Assembly: GCF_009372235.1 (NCBI RefSeq)
Contig: NZ_ML762922.1
Location: 263,126-327,125, forward strand
Length of the DNA stretch: 64,000 nt
From: Dickeya oryzae
GTDB taxonomy: Bacteria > Pseudomonadota > Gammaproteobacteria > Enterobacterales > Enterobacteriaceae
Direction of reading: 5' to 3'
Part shown: in pieces, positions 52,893 through 62,820 of the stretch
How the letters are laid out: each line of letters starts with the position of its first letter
Position numbering within the stretch: the first letter of the stretch is position 1
Notes under the pieces: generated by a model
What the model was told of the DNA's origin: nothing
Database searches by the model: none
What the model saw: the letters and a program-made list of their open reading frames with translations, nothing else
Made by a program: the position numbers and the translations under genes

Positions 52893-53239
52893 AGTTTGCC
52901 TGGCTGCGATCACACCGTCTGTTCAGTTGGCGTACACCCAGAGTCCTTCTGTGGATTGTTGCATGGCTGGTCATCACCGTCACAGCCAACGTTCTGGGCA
53001 TCCACTTCCTTGGCAGCATTGCTGGCTGGGAACACTGGCTGGCCGATACAGCCGGCTATTTTCTGTTGTGGCGTCTGTGTCTGTACGGTGCCACCGTTTA
53101 TGGCTGGCTGTGGATGCGCCGCCGCCTGCTCCTGCGCGATACCCGTACCGATGACCGGCGCAGGCTCATTCGCGCCGAAGTTTTCGGTGTCGGCGCGTTA
53201 CTGGTGCTGGAATTCAGCCTGTTGGTGCAGTACGTATAG
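52889..53239 (+). CDS. Small membrane protein of the transfer operon
   Basis: A 116-residue protein with two or three hydrophobic segments (RVLLWIVAWLVITVTANVLG, AGYFLLWRLCLYGATVYGWLW, GVGALLVLEFSLLVQYV). ATGA overlap with the preceding gene and five bases before the TraG-type gene. Commonly found here in this ICE class; function unknown. Confidence 0.8.
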   Translation: MKFAWLRSHRLFSWRTPRVLLWIVAWLVITVTANVLGIHFLGSIAGWEHWLADTAGYFLLWRLCLYGATVYGWLWMRRRLLLRDTRTDDRRRLIRAEVFGVGALLVLEFSLLVQYV

Positions 53240-53250
53240 GTGCTGTGACC

Positions 53251-54774
53251 ATGACGCTTTTCACCACCGATTACCTGGAGTATTACCTGACTCTGGTGAG
53301 CTGGATCGTCCACAACGGTATTTGGGCGGTATTGGTTTCCAGCGGCGTGTTTGTCCTCCCCTTCGTGGCCATCATCATCGACGAGTGGCTGAGAGCCCGT
53401 ACCGAAGGCGCTGATGAGGGCAACAAGGGCGTGCTGTCATCAATGCGCATTGAGAACCGGGTATGGGTGGCAATTGTTGTGGTGATGTTCGCAGGCATTC
53501 CGTTCATCGATGTCGACCTCAACACGATCAGATACGACCAGGCGCGTTCGGCACAGTGCCGGATCAGCGTACCGCAGCCCGAAGACACTGGCTGGTCAAA
53601 ATCCTTCAGCACCCTCAACAACCAGAGCGCCAAAGTGCCAGTCTGGTGGGCCTTCATGCACGCACTCTCACGTGCGATCACCAGTGCCTCGGTATCAGCT
53701 ATCCCATGTGGCACCGACCTGCGGCAAATGAGAATGGAGATCAATGCTACCCGTATTGATGACCCGGTACTGGCTCAGGAAGTAGCAGACTTTACCCACG
53801 ATTGCTACGGCCCCGCACGCGCCAAGCTGTTCATGACTCGTCCCAATCTTGACAAGACACAAATGCACGATGTGACCTGGATCGGTTCGACCTATTTTGT
53901 CAGTACAGCAGGCTTCTACGACACCTATCACGCCAGGACACCGCGTGAGGGTTGGGCCTACGACAGCCATCGTGACGCCGGACTGGCTCAGGTGCCAAGT
54001 GGTGCTGGCTACCCGAGTTGCCGCCAGTGGTGGAGCGATGGAGGAAACGGCTTGCGTGCACGACTGCTGGCACAGGTCGATCCCAGCTTACTCAATCGCA
54101 TCGCCGGCTGGGCCGGGTTCCTCAGCCGCACGGAGGTAGATGACTCAGTTATCAGGACGATTGCCTCCCCTCACCAACAGAAACTCAACCAAGGTAGTGT
54201 CTACACGGATTACGGTGGTCAAATCGACAAGACCTTACCGAATATTGTTACTCGCGCTGCGGGTGACATCGGCATGACAGTGGGAGGACTCGCCGCATTC
54301 CCGGCATTGGACGTGATGCGCCAGGGACTGCCGATGGTGCTTGCATTACTGAAGATGGCGCTGGTGATCTGTATCCCTCTTGTACTTCTGGTAGGCACTT
54401 ACAACCTGAAGACAACGATAACAGTCAGCGTCGTGCAGTTTGCGCTGTTCTTTGCGGATTTTTGGTTTCAACTGGCACGATGGATTGACAGCACCATCCT
54501 CGATGCACTTTACGGGTGGGGTTGGGGCTGGAATCGGCCGCACGGCGGCGTCGATCCGATGGCGGGCTTGAGCAACACTTTCGGCGACATGCTGCTGAAC
54601 TTCGTCATGGGCACGATGTTCATTGTACTACCCACATTCTGGATAATGGCTTTGGCTTGGGCAGGCATCCGCGCCGGTAATGTTCTTCAAGGGTTCGCTG
54701 GAGCTACGGCTGATGCCAAAGCAGCAGGAGCAAAAGGAGGTGACATGGTTCTTAAATCCGTATCGAAAAAATAA
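53251..54774 (+). CDS. traG: TraG N-terminal domain conjugal transfer protein
   Basis: A 507-residue membrane protein with N-terminal segments (VSWIVHNGIWAVLVSSGVFVLPF, VAIVVVMFAGIPFIDV). A long periplasmic part includes HALSRAITSASVSAIPCGTDLR. C-terminal segments are LALLKMALVICIPLVLLVG and LNFVMGTMFIVLPTFWIMALAWAG. This is the TraG_N/TrbL-like layout, used in stabilising mating pairs. A GTG at 53245 is the alternative start. Last gene of the main transfer operon. Confidence 0.9.
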   Translation: MTLFTTDYLEYYLTLVSWIVHNGIWAVLVSSGVFVLPFVAIIIDEWLRARTEGADEGNKGVLSSMRIENRVWVAIVVVMFAGIPFIDVDLNTIRYDQARSAQCRISVPQPEDTGWSKSFSTLNNQSAKVPVWWAFMHALSRAITSASVSAIPCGTDLRQMRMEINATRIDDPVLAQEVADFTHDCYGPARAKLFMTRPNLDKTQMHDVTWIGSTYFVSTAGFYDTYHARTPREGWAYDSHRDAGLAQVPSGAGYPSCRQWWSDGGNGLRARLLAQVDPSLLNRIAGWAGFLSRTEVDDSVIRTIASPHQQKLNQGSVYTDYGGQIDKTLPNIVTRAAGDIGMTVGGLAAFPALDVMRQGLPMVLALLKMALVICIPLVLLVGTYNLKTTITVSVVQFALFFADFWFQLARWIDSTILDALYGWGWGWNRPHGGVDPMAGLSNTFGDMLLNFVMGTMFIVLPTFWIMALAWAGIRAGNVLQGFAGATADAKAAGAKGGDMVLKSVSKK

Positions 54775-54780
54775 GCTCTT

Positions 54781-55149
54781 TTAATCGTCTTCAATATGCG
54801 GATCGATACGAAAGTCATCGTAGGTATACAGCCCGAATCCTGCAGGGCCGTTACGCCACTCTGGTTTTGGAGGCTCATCAACGAATCCAGCGGCATTAGC
54901 CATCAGAGCAGCAGCTACAACGAAAATGAGTAGGGTCGCTAACCAGAATGCCACATAAAGCAATAACCCCAAGAGAGTCAGTTTGGTCATCCACAGCAGA
55001 GCAAATGCTCCCTTAACAGGCATCCCCTGCTCGACAAACCAGCCTGATATCTGTTGCTCACAACGCGCATAGACACGCCAACCCCTGCCGAGCCAACGGC
55101 CAAAGCGTTCTGCAATACTGTTATGGCTTGCGCTATTCATGGTCATCAT
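54781..55149 (-). CDS. DUF3742 family protein
   Basis: A 122-residue protein with one or two membrane segments (LLWMTKLTLLGLLLYVAFWLA, LLIFVVAAALMANAAGF). The conserved GFGLYTYDDFRIDPH C-terminus identifies the DUF3742 family. It is convergent with traG, the usual position in PFGI-1-like elements. Function unknown, possibly entry exclusion by location. Confidence 0.85.
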   Translation of the reverse strand: MMTMNSASHNSIAERFGRWLGRGWRVYARCEQQISGWFVEQGMPVKGAFALLWMTKLTLLGLLLYVAFWLATLLIFVVAAALMANAAGFVDEPPKPEWRNGPAGFGLYTYDDFRIDPHIEDD

Positions 55150-55261
55150 TTACCTGCGTTACCCGTTTCCCCTACATCCCACCTTACAACGATTGATACG
55201 CAGTATTGCGACAGCAGTCACCCTGTCTACTTAGCTTAGAGCAGAAATACCATACATCAAG

Positions 55262-55810
55262 TCACTCCCCTTCCTGCAACGCTTGCGCCATTTTGTATTC
55301 ACATCGCATTCGCATAAATTGCTGGGGAACTTTTACCGAGGCTTCAAAGAAAGTGGTAAAGTCGAAGCCTTCCAATTGATACGGCGCAACTAACACCGAG
55401 TCCTGAGCATTACCAAGAAAAATCACTGGCCGACCCGCTGGAACATTAGCGCATTGATGCGAGTTATTAAAATCTAGCCGCATAGCCAGCAGATAGACTT
55501 TTTCAGACACCCGATTATCGCTCAATTGCTCATTGGACCATAACCATCCATGATAAAGAAGAACGGATGAAACCAACACACAAAGGATAGGGCGCAACAC
55601 TGGCGACGCTGAATCCCCACCATCAAACTTATTCTTGAGCCAAGCTAACAGAAATAAAATATTTATAATAAACATAGCCGCAGCCACGACGATTATAAAT
55701 GGCAAAATTAATTTGAATACCATAAACCCGGTAGTGAACAACAGGGTAATAGGTAAAGCCGACGCATCAACATGAAATACGTCATTGACATAAATTGCAT
55801 TAGTGTCCAA
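55262..55810 (-). CDS. Membrane protein downstream of DUF3742
   Basis: A 182-residue protein with two or three hydrophobic segments (FMVFKLILPFIIVVAAAMFI, INILFLLAWLK, ILCVLVSSVLLYHGWLW) and a soluble C-terminal part. No family recognised. Same strand as the DUF3742 gene and probably co-transcribed. Confidence 0.7.
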   Translation of the reverse strand: MDTNAIYVNDVFHVDASALPITLLFTTGFMVFKLILPFIIVVAAAMFIINILFLLAWLKNKFDGGDSASPVLRPILCVLVSSVLLYHGWLWSNEQLSDNRVSEKVYLLAMRLDFNNSHQCANVPAGRPVIFLGNAQDSVLVAPYQLEGFDFTTFFEASVKVPQQFMRMRCEYKMAQALQEGE

Positions 55811-55873
55811 GGGATACTGACGGAATAATTACCAGGCGATTTTGTCGTTATCACACTATCAACGCCCTTCGAT

Positions 55874-56057
55874 TCAGGCAAAGTCTTTTGCGGTGTTATT
55901 ACGTGGGGAGAAGTCGATAATCAACCTTTCCAGGGCTTCTTCTGTTCGGTTCTTGTGCCGTAAACTTGGTGTCTCCTGGCGCTTGAGGGCATCAATACCT
56001 TCTTCTTTAACCAACCGTCTGTGACGGTGAATAGTTTCCCGTGACACGCCGCTCAGA
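55874..56057 (-). pseudogene. IS481-type transposase N-terminal fragment
   Basis: The minus strand reads GVSRETIHRHRRLVKEEGID, ALKRQETPSLRHKNRTEEAL, ERLIIDFSPRNNTAKDFA and a stop: the helix-turn-helix domain of IS481-like transposases. The catalytic domain is absent and the fragment is cut at its upstream end by the MITE at 56062. Confidence 0.65.
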
Positions 56058-56061
56058 CTAG

Positions 56062-56232
56062 GGTCTGTCCCTTAACCTCCCTACACGCTAAAAAGTGCTG
56101 CAAGAATCATTTCCGAGATGTGATTTTTGGTTAAATACCCATCTCTTTTGGTCATTCTTTATCGCTTAAAAGCGTTTTTTTGCACAGTTATAGAAATGCT
56201 GAACTGTACAAAAAATAGTTACGGGACACAGC
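56062..56232. mobile_element. 171-base MITE, copy 2
   Basis: Same length and terminal repeats as the copy at 29450-29620, flanked by CTAG at 56058-56061 and 56233-56236. It interrupts or abuts the IS481-type fragment. Differences from copy 1 are scattered substitutions, suggesting separate, not very recent insertions. Confidence 0.82.
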
Positions 56233-56238
56233 CTAGTG

Positions 56239-56532
56239 TTAGTACCCTCCCCAAACGGACCATGTGCTTTTAGATATCTGACCTAACGTGCCATAGCGTC
56301 CACGATGTCTACTTCTGACACGGAGCGGGAAAATGTATGGCACTTTAGGTCGGCGAGGAGCAGAAGTTGGCATCTGTCTCATCACTCTGAGTGACTTAAT
56401 AAACACCGAGGAGTATTCGTCAACTGGGTACAGGTCAATACGACCTAAACTATCCCACTCAATTTGATGAATATCAATGGGGAATCGCTTGCCCTTACGT
56501 AGAGAGTATTTTTCGATTTTACTATTGCCCAT
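56239..56532 (-). CDS. Uncharacterised small protein
   Basis: A 97-residue frame, MGNSKIEKYSLRKGKRFPID... The N-terminal 50 residues look protein-like (QIEWDSLGRIDLYPVDEYSS); the C-terminal part is Arg-rich and could be read-through from a truncated gene next to the MITE. No family known. Confidence 0.35.
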   Translation of the reverse strand: MGNSKIEKYSLRKGKRFPIDIHQIEWDSLGRIDLYPVDEYSSVFIKSLRVMRQMPTSAPRRPKVPYIFPLRVRSRHRGRYGTLGQISKSTWSVWGGY

Positions 56533-56581
56533 GCTCCTGAAAAAGGTAGATAATATCCAAAAAAATCATGGGATAAAAGTG

Positions 56582-57547
56582 ATGACACAGAATATTCCTT
56601 CTCATTTATATAAATATAAAAGCTTCAGCATTGATAGTCTTGATTTGCTTGTAAGCGATAAACTGTATTTTGCCGACCCGGCAACATTCAATGATCCGTT
56701 GGATTGTAATCCTTCCGTGTTAAATGACATCGATACCACCGATAAATTAAACGCCATTCTTCATAGATTAGTAAAAGAAAATCATCTAAAGGAACTAGAG
56801 AAAGCAGCAAGTAAAATTAAATATAGAGGTCCACGGACATTAGAAAAAATTGAAATACTAGGTGAAGGTGAAGCTCGAAAATTAATTAACAACATTGCAG
56901 AGAATGTTTGTTTTTTTGGCGACGATTTTATCGATATTGTCAGGCATCATATTAAAAGATATTTGCTAAAAAACTATGATATTGGTGTCCTTTCATTAGC
57001 AAAAAAGTTTGACTGTCCCTTAATGTGGTCGCACTACGCTGATCAACATAAGGGATTTTGTATTGGATATGACGTTTCTGAAAATGACTCTTCAGATATC
57101 TACCCTGTTGATTACAAAGGCAAGCGATTTATTAGAACTCAACAAGTTCATGATATGTTGTTTGGTAGCAATGATAATGTAGTAAATACTGCAAAAAAAG
57201 AGATTGATAGAGTCATTCTTCTCAGCAAATCTCCTTCTTGGAAATATGAGAATGAATATCGAGTTATTAACAAAAAAGGCTTGCAGGACTCAAATTTTCG
57301 ATTAAGCGATGTTACATTCGGTTTGAGGTTCAAAAAATCTGCTAAGTTTTCTGTTATGAGCGCATTACAATCCAGGCAGGGTGATATTAAGTTTTACGAA
57401 ATGTCACTTTCTGATAAAACCTTCAAATTGAAAAGAACATTAATTGATTTGGGTAATATAGAATTTCAATCATACCCTAAAAGTAATTATGAACGTACTC
57501 GCGATCATCTTCAAATGCTTGATGACTTAAATGACGATGAAAACTAG
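56582..57547 (+). CDS. DUF2971 domain protein
   Basis: A 321-residue protein with the family opening LYKYKSFSIDSLDLLVSDKLYFADPATFNDPLDC (read in parts), then CPLMWSHYADQHKGFCIGYDV and KYENEYRVI. These are the DUF2971 landmarks. An earlier in-frame ATG at 56531 exists. AT-rich, unlike the backbone. DUF2971 genes are frequent in genomic islands and some are tied to phage defence; function here unknown. Confidence 0.82.
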   Translation: MTQNIPSHLYKYKSFSIDSLDLLVSDKLYFADPATFNDPLDCNPSVLNDIDTTDKLNAILHRLVKENHLKELEKAASKIKYRGPRTLEKIEILGEGEARKLINNIAENVCFFGDDFIDIVRHHIKRYLLKNYDIGVLSLAKKFDCPLMWSHYADQHKGFCIGYDVSENDSSDIYPVDYKGKRFIRTQQVHDMLFGSNDNVVNTAKKEIDRVILLSKSPSWKYENEYRVINKKGLQDSNFRLSDVTFGLRFKKSAKFSVMSALQSRQGDIKFYEMSLSDKTFKLKRTLIDLGNIEFQSYPKSNYERTRDHLQMLDDLNDDEN

Positions 57548-58021
57548 CACAGGGTGCGCCGTAGTTCATTGGCCTCTTGGCGATTAAAACAATCTGGTGT
57601 CTACAACGTCCGTTCCTGGCACAAAGAGGCCCACCTGCGCATTTTTTGTCTGCTACGAGCGAGATATAGACTTTCATACCCTGAACGTTACGCTATTAGG
57701 TGATCCAGGGTATGCACTTGAACGTGGAGCACTTACTGGCTCGAAAGCAAAGCGGCAATCATCAAATCACATGATTCTGGCACAATATTCGTAACCAGTA
57801 AGCGCATACCCTGAATCACTTAAAAGTGTAACCCTCAGGGTTCGAATGACTATATCTGGCACAGAACTGCCTGTCAGGTAAGGTTTAGCTCTGTGCTGTG
57901 ACAATCCTAAATAGCTTCTCGCATTAATGCTCCACTTATCATTGCGCGGCTCCAGAGCTAGCGGGTGTCATATCTCACAAGTGTAGCGCTATTATGAGAA
58001 GCTATTTAGCTCAAGTCAGAG
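57548..58021. other. Degenerate, gene-free stretch
   Basis: About 470 bases with many stops in all frames and no clear repeat ends; looks like decayed coding sequence. Confidence 0.4.
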
Positions 58022-58471
58022 CTAATACATATAAATGCCTGCCTGACCGCGTGAATAGATCACCAGCCCCGACAGTACAATTGATAGCAAAACCTTCGTG
58101 ACAGTAAAGCTCCACAGAGAACTCACCAGAGACAAGCGCTCCAGCGATACACCAACAAAAATGGCACACAAGGCCACACCCCATAATCGAAATGACAGAG
58201 TATGTTCTCGTATCCAATCAAAATCATTTTCCTCTGAGCGAGTAATTGCTAACAACACGCCAATGAAGCCAATTACACAAAGGGCCACTTCAAGATTACG
58301 GTGTGATTCCTCTCGTTCATCTTTGCGTGTATACATCAATGTTACCAAGTCATTATGGATATCCCGCACATAATATTTCAGTGATCGTGTTTCTTGCCGT
58401 GACTGATCCAATTCGGAACCCGTCAATTCCTGTCTGATAACATTGATATCGCGTTCAAATTCCTTCGTCAT
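58022..58471 (-). CDS. Predicted membrane protein
   Basis: A 149-residue protein with a helical N-terminal part (about 1-60). Transmembrane segments follow: LEVALCVIGFIGVLLAIT, FRLWGVALCAIFVGVSL and VTKVLLSIVLSGLVIYS. No family recognised. Lies between the DUF2971 gene and the relaxase gene on the opposite strand. Confidence 0.6.
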   Translation of the reverse strand: MTKEFERDINVIRQELTGSELDQSRQETRSLKYYVRDIHNDLVTLMYTRKDEREESHRNLEVALCVIGFIGVLLAITRSEENDFDWIREHTLSFRLWGVALCAIFVGVSLERLSLVSSLWSFTVTKVLLSIVLSGLVIYSRGQAGIYMY

Positions 58472-58784
58472 TCTTATTTCCCGTTAATTCTGCCAAATCG
58501 TTCTTCGCTTAAAGTAAGCCATATTTCTGTTTCAGACCGAAAGAATTGCATAACAACGCACCTTGCAGCAAAAAATTTGCTCATGTTCATACAACCATCT
58601 CTTTCCCTGCACAAAAAGGATTCATTCTTGCCGTATTGATACTCGATGGTACGGATAAACAGCGCTATATCAAAAGGGTTCCACAAGGGTAAAAACCGAT
58701 AAAGGGCAATGGAATGGGATCAAGGGGAAAGGCTCTACCTGGAAAAGGAAAAGGCCCGGTTATATCGCACTTAAGGCCATCACA
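58472..58784. other. Leader of the relaxase gene
   Basis: About 310 bases without a supported gene. In related elements the transfer origin lies near the relaxase gene, but no inverted repeat strong enough to call oriT is seen here. Confidence 0.35.
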
Positions 58785-60584
58785 ATGTTTACTCTGTTCC
58801 AGCGAAAAAAGCCCACACCACCCAAGTCTGATCTGGTCATGCCAGAAAAAGGGCTACTCCGACCGGAGCCAGCTGCTTCCTTGCTGGCCACACCTCGGCG
58901 TCAACAGTTGCTGGAACACATCTGGCAGCGTACCTCAGTTTCACAAAAGCAATTCGCCTGGCTGTACCGAGCTCCTTTTGAGCGTTACGCCGAACTCGTG
59001 CAACAGTTTCCGGCCTCAGAAAGTCATCACCATGCCTACCACGGTGGCATGCTGGATCATGGTCTGGAAATTGTCGCCTTCGCCCTGAAACTGCGCCAGT
59101 CCCGTCTACTCCCCGTAGGCTCGCCGCCAGAAGATCAGGCAGCACAGGAAGAAGCCTGGACAGCCGCTGTCGCCTATACTGCACTGCTGCATGACATCGG
59201 CAAGATCGCAGTAGATCTGCACGTCGAGCAAGAGGACGGCAGCACATGGCACCCGTGGCATGGCTCATTGAAACGTCCATACCGCTTTCGCTACCGGGAA
59301 GATCGTGAGTATCGTCTCCATAGTGCTGCAACCAGTTTGCTCTACCACCAAGTGCTCGATCCCCGCATACTCGATTGGCTCAGCAGCTACCCATCCCTGT
59401 GGGCTTCACTATTGTATGTGCTGGCTGGCCAGTATGAGCATGCCGACGTGCTGGGCGAGCTCATAGTCAAAGCCGATCAGGCATCAGTCGCGCAAGCGTT
59501 AGGTGGCGATCCCACCAAGGTAATGGCTGCGCCGAAACATGCCCTGCAGCGCAAGTTGCTCGATGGTCTGCGCTACCTGTTGAAAGAGGAATTCAAACTG
59601 AATCAGCCGCAAGCATCTGATGGCTGGCTGACGCAAGATGCCTTGTGGCTGGTGAGCAAGACGGTATCCGACAAACTGCGTGCCTATCTGCTGTCACAAG
59701 GTATTGATGGCATCCCCGCCAACAACACAGTGGTATTCAATGTGCTGCAGGAGCACGGCGTGCTGCAACCCACCCCAGATGGCAAGGCAATCTGGCGAGC
59801 CACCATCTGCAGTTCGTCCGGCTGGTCACATCGTTTCACGCTATTGAAACTCTCTCCGGCCTTGATCTGGGAAGCATCTGAACGTCCAGCATCCTTCGCA
59901 GGAACAGTGACAATTGATGTCACCCCCTGTGACAGCAGCGACTCAATACCCTCCGTCACTAAACCCGCAATATCTACTTCTCCCGCTTTCACCGCCACCG
60001 ACTTTGCAACAGCGCAAGCCACCACCGCACCACACGATGTCATGGATGACATGCTTGCTATGCTGATGCCAGCCGAAGCCCCTCGCACAGCGCCACCAGA
60101 CAACAACACATCAGATATTGCTACTAATAAGTCGACATCGGTACAGGCCTCGAATGCACCACCTCAACTTGAGCCCACCAAACTGCGTTCGGCCGAGCAT
60201 TTCATGGAGTGGCTACGAGAAGGGGTTCAATCCCGAAGGATAATCATCAATGATGCAAAAGCCCTGGTACATAGCGTGGACGATACGGTCTACCTGGTCA
60301 GCCCTGGCGTTTTCCAGCGCTATGCACAAGAGCACCTGCAGATCGGCGAACTTGCCAAACAAGAGAAGATGCAGGACTGGCAGTGGGTACAGAAACGCTT
60401 CGAGCATCTGCAAATCCATCGCAAGCAAGCCAATGGTCTGAACATCTGGGCCTGCACAATCAATGGACCGCGCAAATCACGCCGACTGAACGGCTACCTG
60501 CTATCCGATCCCAGATTGATTTTTAGCTCCCCCATGCCAAATAACCCCTATATCTCGCTTACGTCACCACTACCCAGCAAATAA
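58785..60584 (+). CDS. mobH: MobH-type relaxase (TraI, PFGI-1 class)
   Basis: A 599-residue protein. The N-terminal TraI_2/HD-hydrolase domain has HHHAYHGGMLDHGLE (81-95) and LLHDIGK (134-140), the metal-binding HD pattern of MobH relaxases (TIGR03760). A Thr/Pro/Ala-rich linker (about 370-470) leads to a C-terminal winged-helix-like domain (SAEHFMEWLREGVQSRRIII, YLVSPGVFQRYA). It nicks at oriT and leads the strand through the channel with TraD. Separate transcription unit from traG. Confidence 0.92.
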   Translation: MFTLFQRKKPTPPKSDLVMPEKGLLRPEPAASLLATPRRQQLLEHIWQRTSVSQKQFAWLYRAPFERYAELVQQFPASESHHHAYHGGMLDHGLEIVAFALKLRQSRLLPVGSPPEDQAAQEEAWTAAVAYTALLHDIGKIAVDLHVEQEDGSTWHPWHGSLKRPYRFRYREDREYRLHSAATSLLYHQVLDPRILDWLSSYPSLWASLLYVLAGQYEHADVLGELIVKADQASVAQALGGDPTKVMAAPKHALQRKLLDGLRYLLKEEFKLNQPQASDGWLTQDALWLVSKTVSDKLRAYLLSQGIDGIPANNTVVFNVLQEHGVLQPTPDGKAIWRATICSSSGWSHRFTLLKLSPALIWEASERPASFAGTVTIDVTPCDSSDSIPSVTKPAISTSPAFTATDFATAQATTAPHDVMDDMLAMLMPAEAPRTAPPDNNTSDIATNKSTSVQASNAPPQLEPTKLRSAEHFMEWLREGVQSRRIIINDAKALVHSVDDTVYLVSPGVFQRYAQEHLQIGELAKQEKMQDWQWVQKRFEHLQIHRKQANGLNIWACTINGPRKSRRLNGYLLSDPRLIFSSPMPNNPYISLTSPLPSK

Positions 60585-60669
60585 CGGGAGTAGACTTTTC
60601 TACCGCCCGCATGTCGTTGAGATGATGCGCCACCAAGCGCCATACCCGTGCTCAGCTACGACAACCTCA

Positions 60670-62261
60670 TTAGTAGGTAATCCCCATCCTTAGACACTTG
60701 TCGTTGAACGTTCGGCTGGGCATATTTAGGCTATCTGCCGCTGCCTGACGATCACCACCGTACTGCCGCAACCGCGCCTCTATCACCGCCGCCTCGAACG
60801 AACGCACCGAAAAACCTAAATCCTTTACGTGCTGGTAGCCCTCATCCAACTGAGCCAGCTCATTTGTCAGCCTCTTCTGCATGTCAGGCGGCAGAGCCTG
60901 CATCGTAATAGGCTGACCCGATGAGGAATGGGCACAAGTCACCTCCAGCAGATTTCGCAGTTCCCAGGAAAATCGTACCCACATAGCTGTTGCAGGAATG
61001 ACGATGCCAGCACCCCCGGAGTTTTCTGCTCCCGCTCACAGCACTGTGCGATGAAATGGTGGCACAACAGTGAGATATCCTCTGTACGTTCACGCAGCGG
61101 TGCCACATGCAATACACACTGACACAACCGGTGGTACAGATCCTGACGGAACGCACCGTCGGATACGCGCTGCTTCAGCGTATGGTGCGTGGCAGCAACC
61201 AGCCGGAAATCCGAATGTACTTCCTGTTCGGCCCCTAATGGACGAAAACACCGGGTTTCCAGCACCCTCAGCAACTTGGCCTGCATGGAAAGCGGCATAT
61301 CGCCGACCTCATCCAGAAACAGCGTACCGCCATTGGCCTGCGCTACCAGACCAACTTTGTCGCTCAGGGCATCAGAAAATGCCCCTTTCTGGTGGCCGAA
61401 CAACTCGCTTTCGATCAGACTCTCAGGGAGAGCTGCACAGTTAATCACCACAAAGGGTCCGTCTGCTCTGACAGAGCATTGATGCAGCAGGCGGGCGACC
61501 ACATCTTTGCCTGTACCGGTTTCTCCCTGGATCAACACCGACAGGTTATGTCCGGCAGCCTGGCAGATCTTCTGCTGCAGCGCCTTCATGACTGATGACT
61601 GGCCGATCAAGGTGTCCTTAATTCGCGTGAGCAGTGCCTGCTGACGCGCTTCATCCCGTTCCCGTTCAACAGACGCTCTGAGTGTCAACCTTACCTGCTG
61701 CGCTCCCGCCAACTCACGCAGCAGACTCAACTGGTTGCAAAACACCTGAGCCAACAGGTTACCTTCGCCACCGTCATGCCATAGCTGCAGGCGTTCCGGC
61801 GTATCCAACAGCGCCAGTTGTCCCAGTATCTTGCCGCTCTCTGACAACAGCGGTATGGCATACATCCCACAGTCTGCACCCAGTCCCGATAGCACCTGCT
61901 GAAAGAGCGGGTGTTCAATACGAGCCCCCACATTCAACGATGACCAGGCGTACGCCTTATTTTCACGCAGCGCATAGGCCAGTGGATGGCTAAAATCATC
62001 CACCTCCAGCGCTAACGCAACAGATTCATCACCAACTCGGCCACAACACAGTAACTGCCTGCCACAGCCATCAACCAACCCAAGAATGATACCCTGCGGT
62101 TGCCAAACAGAAGCCACCGTGGACAACAGCCAGTCGCACAAATCCGGCTCCGTTTTCTGACGTATCATCGCCAACGCCAGATCACACGATAACGTCAGCA
62201 CCGACTCTTCAGCGCTTTCGGTGCCATATTCCCTACTGGATAACGCTCTGCTTTCAGGCAC
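60670..62261 (-). pseudogene. Sigma-54-type (NorR/TyrR-like) regulator, frameshifted
   Basis: GTG start at 62259-62261 with AGGGAGGT upstream. An N-terminal GAF-like sensor domain is followed by an AAA+ domain: GETGTGKD, ELFGHQKGAFSDA, TLFLDEVGDMPL, R-finger region. Near 60963 about ten bases are missing: GYDFPGN runs into a wrong frame, while ELRNLLEVTCAHSSSG and the Fis-type helix-turn-helix (AAADSLNMPSRTFNDKCLRM) continue in another to 60670. The GAFTGA loop is GAFSDA, so contact with sigma-54 was already doubtful. It sits beyond the relaxase where such ICEs keep a regulator of transfer. Confidence 0.82.
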
Positions 62262-62286
62262 CGCTACCTCCCTGTCTCATTGATTA

Positions 62287-62683
62287 TGATCCTACTCACC
62301 TAATGTTGATACGGCCCTAAGAGAGCATCTCATTTTCAAACTGTTCCGGGCTGAGGACACCATAGGTACTATGGCGACGAAGCCAATTATAACCGCACTC
62401 AATATTTCAGGCGCTTCTCGAAGTCTGTCGCTGCCTTTTGGATAATGGCCAATTCCTAAGTCTGTTCAGCTTTAGTCGGGCATTTTCAGCGACGAGTTCA
62501 TTTTCGCGTTCTGTGGACGTCATTTGCTGCTGTTTGCTGCGCCAAACGTAGAGTTGTGATGCATGCAGGCTGAACTCTGCTTACGAGGCTTTTTGTGGGT
62601 TGAGCTGGTTTTGTCATGAGTAATCACCTCTGGTTGAGAGTTTACTCACTTAGTCGCGTATCCACTAATGGTGGGTAGGATCA
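62287..62683 (-). mobile_element. Internally deleted IS3 remnant
   Basis: The left end TGATCCTACTCACC... and the right end CCACTAATGGTGGGTAGGATCA match the inverted repeats of the IS3 copy at 13578-14814. Inside, pieces of the OrfB end (minus strand) and OrfA zipper region survive. About 840 bases are lost, so it is inert. Confidence 0.75.
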
Positions 62684-62820
62684 CTCAGTCCAGTTAACCG
62701 CCCTGTAACCCCAACACCCCGACGCGCACTTTTAGCCCCAGACACGCTACCGCCACACTGTGACCTCCCTGCCTGCCACGCATCATAGCAGCGGCGGCAG
62801 TCGCTGCCATTAGTCGTTTT

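Noticed and set aside
57595..57795. 65-residue ORF in the gap after the DUF2971 gene
   Set aside because: Stops in adjacent frames, no motif and no ribosome site; treated as decayed sequence.
58472..58784. oriT upstream of mobH
   Set aside because: Location is suggestive but no clear inverted repeat or nick-site motif was seen.
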